From positions 319,698-383,697 of the forward strand of contig NZ_JACHJQ010000006.1 in the NCBI RefSeq assembly GCF_014203735.1: DNA of 64,000 nt. The letters are read 5' to 3'. Position 1 is the first letter of the stretch; every line of letters begins with the position of its first letter. Of this stretch, positions 62,401 to 64,000 are shown piece after piece. The DNA is from Actinophytocola algeriensis. GTDB taxonomy: Bacteria > Actinomycetota > Actinomycetes > Mycobacteriales > Pseudonocardiaceae. Made by a program: the position numbers and the translations under genes. The notes below the pieces were generated by a model. It did not search any database and was not told where the DNA came from. It was given only the letters and a program-made list of their open reading frames with translations.

Positions 62401-64000
62401 CCCGTCGCGGAGAAGAACTCGGCCTGCTTGTGCTTGGGCTGGAGGATGGCCTCCGCCCGGCCGGTCAGCGGCGAGGAGCCGCCGGCGCCGCCCTTGTCGG
62501 TGTAGCTGGCCTCGAACACCGCGAACACGTTGTCGCTGTCCGAGTGCCCGGACGACAGCGTGGTCTGCACCGTCCCGTCACAACCGGTGTACTGGTCGAG
62601 CGGGTGGCCGTGCGTGTCGTGGCCGAGGATCGACTGCAGCTTGACGTCGTCGCAGTTGATCGTGCCCTCTTCCGGGTCGGTGACCGTGATGGAGAACTTG
62701 ACCTGGTCACCCCAGTCGAAGAACCCGCCGTCCGGTGGCAGGTTGAGCTTCACGGTCGGGGCCGTGTTGCCCACCACGATCGGCACGTTCGCCGTACCGG
62801 TGCGGCCGTCGGCGTCGGTCACCGTCAGCGTGGCGCTGAAGTTCCCGTTCGCCGTGTAGGTGTAGGACGGGCTGGCCTCGGTGGAGTCCGTGGTGCCGTC
62901 ACCGGTGAAGTCCCACGCGAACGTGACCGCCGTGCCGTCCGGGTCGAGCGACCCGTCGCTGGAGAAGTTCACCGAGAGCGGGGCGATGCCGGACGTCTTG
63001 TCCGCGTGCGCCCGCGCGATCGGCGCCCGGTTGCCCTGCACGTAGTCGATGCGGTAGATGCCGGAGTCGGCGTTGTCGCCGCCGAAGCCGGAGCCCCACT
63101 CGATCATGTACAGCGCGCCGTCCGGACCGAACTTCATGTCCATCGGCTTGAGCATGGTGACCGTCTTGAAGATCTGGTTGATGTCGGTCAGCTCGCTGCC
63201 GTCCTCGTTCAGCTGGAACGAGTACAGCTTGTTCTGGTTCCACTCGGCGAAGATCGCCTTGCCGTCCCAGTACGCGGGCCACTTGCGGTCGGAGCTCACG
63301 GCCTCGTCGTACCGGTAGACCGGGCCCGCCATCGGCGCGCCGCCGCCACCCAGCTCAGGGAACGCGGGGTTGGTGGCGTAGTGGTAGTCGACGGTGGCCG
63401 GGATGGCCGGTGGCAGCGCGGTGAGGCCGGTGTTGTTCGGCGAGTTGTTCACCGGGTTGGCGCAGTCGTACTTCGCACCCGAGGTGGCGGTGGCGAAGTC
63501 GTACTCGTTGTACGGGACGTTGTTGCCGATGCAGAGCGGCCAGCCGTAGTTGCCCGGCCCGTTCAGGAGGTTCCACTCGACAGTGTTCTCCGGCCCTCGG
63601 TTCGGGTTCGCCGTACCGGCGTCCGGACCGTAGTCGGCGACCATGAGCTTGTGCGTCCGCGGGTCGATGCCGATGCGGAACGGGTTGCGGAAGCCCATCG
63701 CGTAGATCTCGGGCTTGGTCTTCGCCGTTCCCGGCGCGAACAGGTTCCCCTCGGGGATGGTGTAGGTCCCGTCGTCCTCGGGGTGGATCCGCAGCACCTT
63801 GCCGCGCAGGTCGTTGGTGTTGGCCGACGACTTCTGCGCGTCCCAGTCGGACCGGCCGGCCCGCTCGTCGATCGGCGCGTAGCCGTCGGAGGCGAACGGG
63901 TTGGTGTTGTCGCCGTTGGCGAGCCACAGGTCACCGGTCTGTTCGTCGAAGACCATGCCGCCGCCGTGGTGGCAGCACTGCGACCGCTGGACCGGGACGT
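59427..64000 (-). CDS. Giant secreted sorbosone-dehydrogenase/PKD/CBM6 protein (5 prime end beyond window)
   Basis: At least 1523 codons, open through the right edge (upstream codons read VPVQRSQCCHHGGG). By coordinate: glucose/sorbosone dehydrogenase domain 64000-63040 (CCHHGGGMVFDE, RGKVLRIHPE, MGFRNPFRIGID); PKD 63030-62780; CBM6 about 62430-62000 (AEFFSATGR, GFIEDGDWWSF); PKD 61980-61720; two laminin-G/DUF1349-like modules 61700-61100 and 61070-60490; two OmpL47/Ig-like modules with SGVxxTEYxxDGGxW (60460-59940); one further Ig-like module 59930-59690; FIMAH-like helical C-terminus 59680-59430. A paralogue of the 7730-13738 product; whether an N-terminal ThuA domain is present cannot be seen. 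Likely extracellular sugar oxidoreductase. Confidence 0.87.
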   Translation of the reverse strand, partial: VPVQRSQCCHHGGGMVFDEQTGDLWLANGDNTNPFASDGYAPIDERAGRSDWDAQKSSANTNDLRGKVLRIHPEDDGTYTIPEGNLFAPGTAKTKPEIYAMGFRNPFRIGIDPRTHKLMVADYGPDAGTANPNRGPENTVEWNLLNGPGNYGWPLCIGNNVPYNEYDFATATSGAKYDCANPVNNSPNNTGLTALPPAIPATVDYHYATNPAFPELGGGGAPMAGPVYRYDEAVSSDRKWPAYWDGKAIFAEWNQNKLYSFQLNEDGSELTDINQIFKTVTMLKPMDMKFGPDGALYMIEWGSGFGGDNADSGIYRIDYVQGNRAPIARAHADKTSGIAPLSVNFSSDGSLDPDGTAVTFAWDFTGDGTTDSTEASPSYTYTANGNFSATLTVTDADGRTGTANVPIVVGNTAPTVKLNLPPDGGFFDWGDQVKFSITVTDPEEGTINCDDVKLQSILGHDTHGHPLDQYTGCDGTVQTTLSSGHSDSDNVFAVFEASYTDKGGAGGSSPLTGRAEAILQPKHKQAEFFSATGRTADAAGTGDPGVQVETTSDTGGGFRNIGFIEDGDWWSFDPANLSDVDSIGFRVSSNGGGGTIEVRSGATDGALVGSVAVPVTGDWQSFTDVTLTLDDPPTGSAPLYMIARRPSGSTNTGGLFNVNWVDFNGKGVTDNQRPEVTASATPTRGTAPLTVEFHSEATDAEGDNPLAYQWNFGVNGAGATTPDASYTYTAPGNYAASVTVTDSRGAATTEHVDITVDSPGVTCLTGKSDDFLGTALEPGRWSVVRQNQDLAVRDGALHIPTSNTDIYGTDNSNPTPNLVLQPAPGGAWQATTKVSLTARDAYQQAGLILYGDDNNYAKMVLEGRGTASAADRVFQFIREENGVPNEVAESNTANLGAGYPDTVYVRLASDGTRLTASYSADGLSWTNMPQTDKLIAGIDNPRIGLVSLSGTGNRPVVDAAFDWFQLLPDDTATAATPNDEFDGSTVDGCRWTTVVRPDATKTRVTGGNLEIDTTPGDIYGTDNSGPKNFTLQTPPAGDWTVETKVDASALNQAYQQAGLIVYTDDANYVKLDFVADSATAKRIELRSEIGDAVQEPQPTANNLTQGVWYLRLAKTGNAYQGSYSADGVTWTDMAQTVTNAAVAGGKVGLFAIGTNATELVTAKFDYFHASWAQQADQIAPETTATTNPAAPGASGWYTGPVTVTLAATDEDSGVDRTEYTVDGGAWTPYTAPFVVSGDANHAIQYRSADKAGNVEEAGTLAVKVDATAPLTTAQFAPPNDNGWNGGAVPVTLAATDAASGVVSTEYSLDGGPWTAYTQPVDVSGDGTHEVAYRSKDAAGNVETDKAATIKIDGTTPTVLISGIADRQVYGDSQDLRIGWQAVDPTSGVKTLTGVLDGDAYSSGALLPLYTLPLGTHTLTVTATDGAGNRTAQTVTFGVGTSTRDISNLIDRFKAVGWLNQATQKSLQEKLTKARQAEAKGNDAKAVKLLREFRTLATDPQKVKVAEVRDVLARDTDDVIARLN

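Overview
The window is a high-GC chromosomal segment of an actinomycete. By eye it is about 70% G+C with strong third-position G/C. The ESX-associated EspC/PPE/EspG-like genes, dense four-base start/stop overlaps and large secreted Ig/PKD-decorated oxidoreductases fit Pseudonocardiaceae such as the Lentzea/Saccharothrix/Lechevalieria group. That placement is inference; there is no rRNA or tRNA gene here to anchor it.

Left arm (1-20845). A leftward operon (5001 to 1) encodes a molybdenum hydroxylase (FAD, 2Fe-2S and a molybdopterin subunit split into two polypeptides) plus a MoxR ATPase and a VWA/CoxE maturation pair. It diverges from a GntR/FCD regulator across an AT-rich operator. After a small orphan gene, a leftward carbohydrate locus (19534 to 6371) carries an ATPase, two permeases, a solute-binding lipoprotein, a TIM-barrel sugar isomerase/epimerase, a 2002-residue secreted ThuA/sorbosone-dehydrogenase fusion and a secreted three-repeat protein. 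A divergent ROK repressor sits beside a dyad operator.

Middle (20823-44751). Housekeeping-type membrane genes (Na+/H+ antiporter, lipoprotein, NfeD/SPFH pair) lead to a 30-bp-periodic palindrome array and an acyltransferase. Next comes what looks like a self-contained sulfation locus: DUF1214 protein, PAPS sulfotransferase, SDR and SRPBCC protein on one strand, convergent with CysD and CysNC that make PAPS, and a TetR regulator. The same 12-nt operator half-site lies upstream of both arms. Further right are a stand-alone MHYT sensor, two paralogous small proteins, a NarL-type two-component system with an MMPL exporter, a type VII secretion accessory trio (PPE-like, hypothetical, EspG-like) and a Tat-exported PL8 polysaccharide lyase.

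Right arm (44932-64000). A peptide-salvage locus has divergent arms: M19 dipeptidase, solute-binding protein, DppB/DppC permeases, M24 peptidase, alpha/beta hydrolase and a double-length Lrp regulator leftward; two ATPases rightward. Then follow an EspC-like protein, small lipoproteins, a MEDS/anti-sigma kinase, an isolated r1t-type holin, a decayed IS605-type tnpB relic with an omega-RNA-like hairpin, and a second giant secreted sorbosone-dehydrogenase/PKD/CBM protein that runs off the window and is a paralogue of the left-arm giant.

No CRISPR array, intact insertion sequence, prophage, origin or tRNA was seen. The most notable items are the co-regulated sulfation locus, the split molybdopterin subunit, the palindrome/dispersed repeat family in two convergent intergenic gaps, and the tnpB relic.
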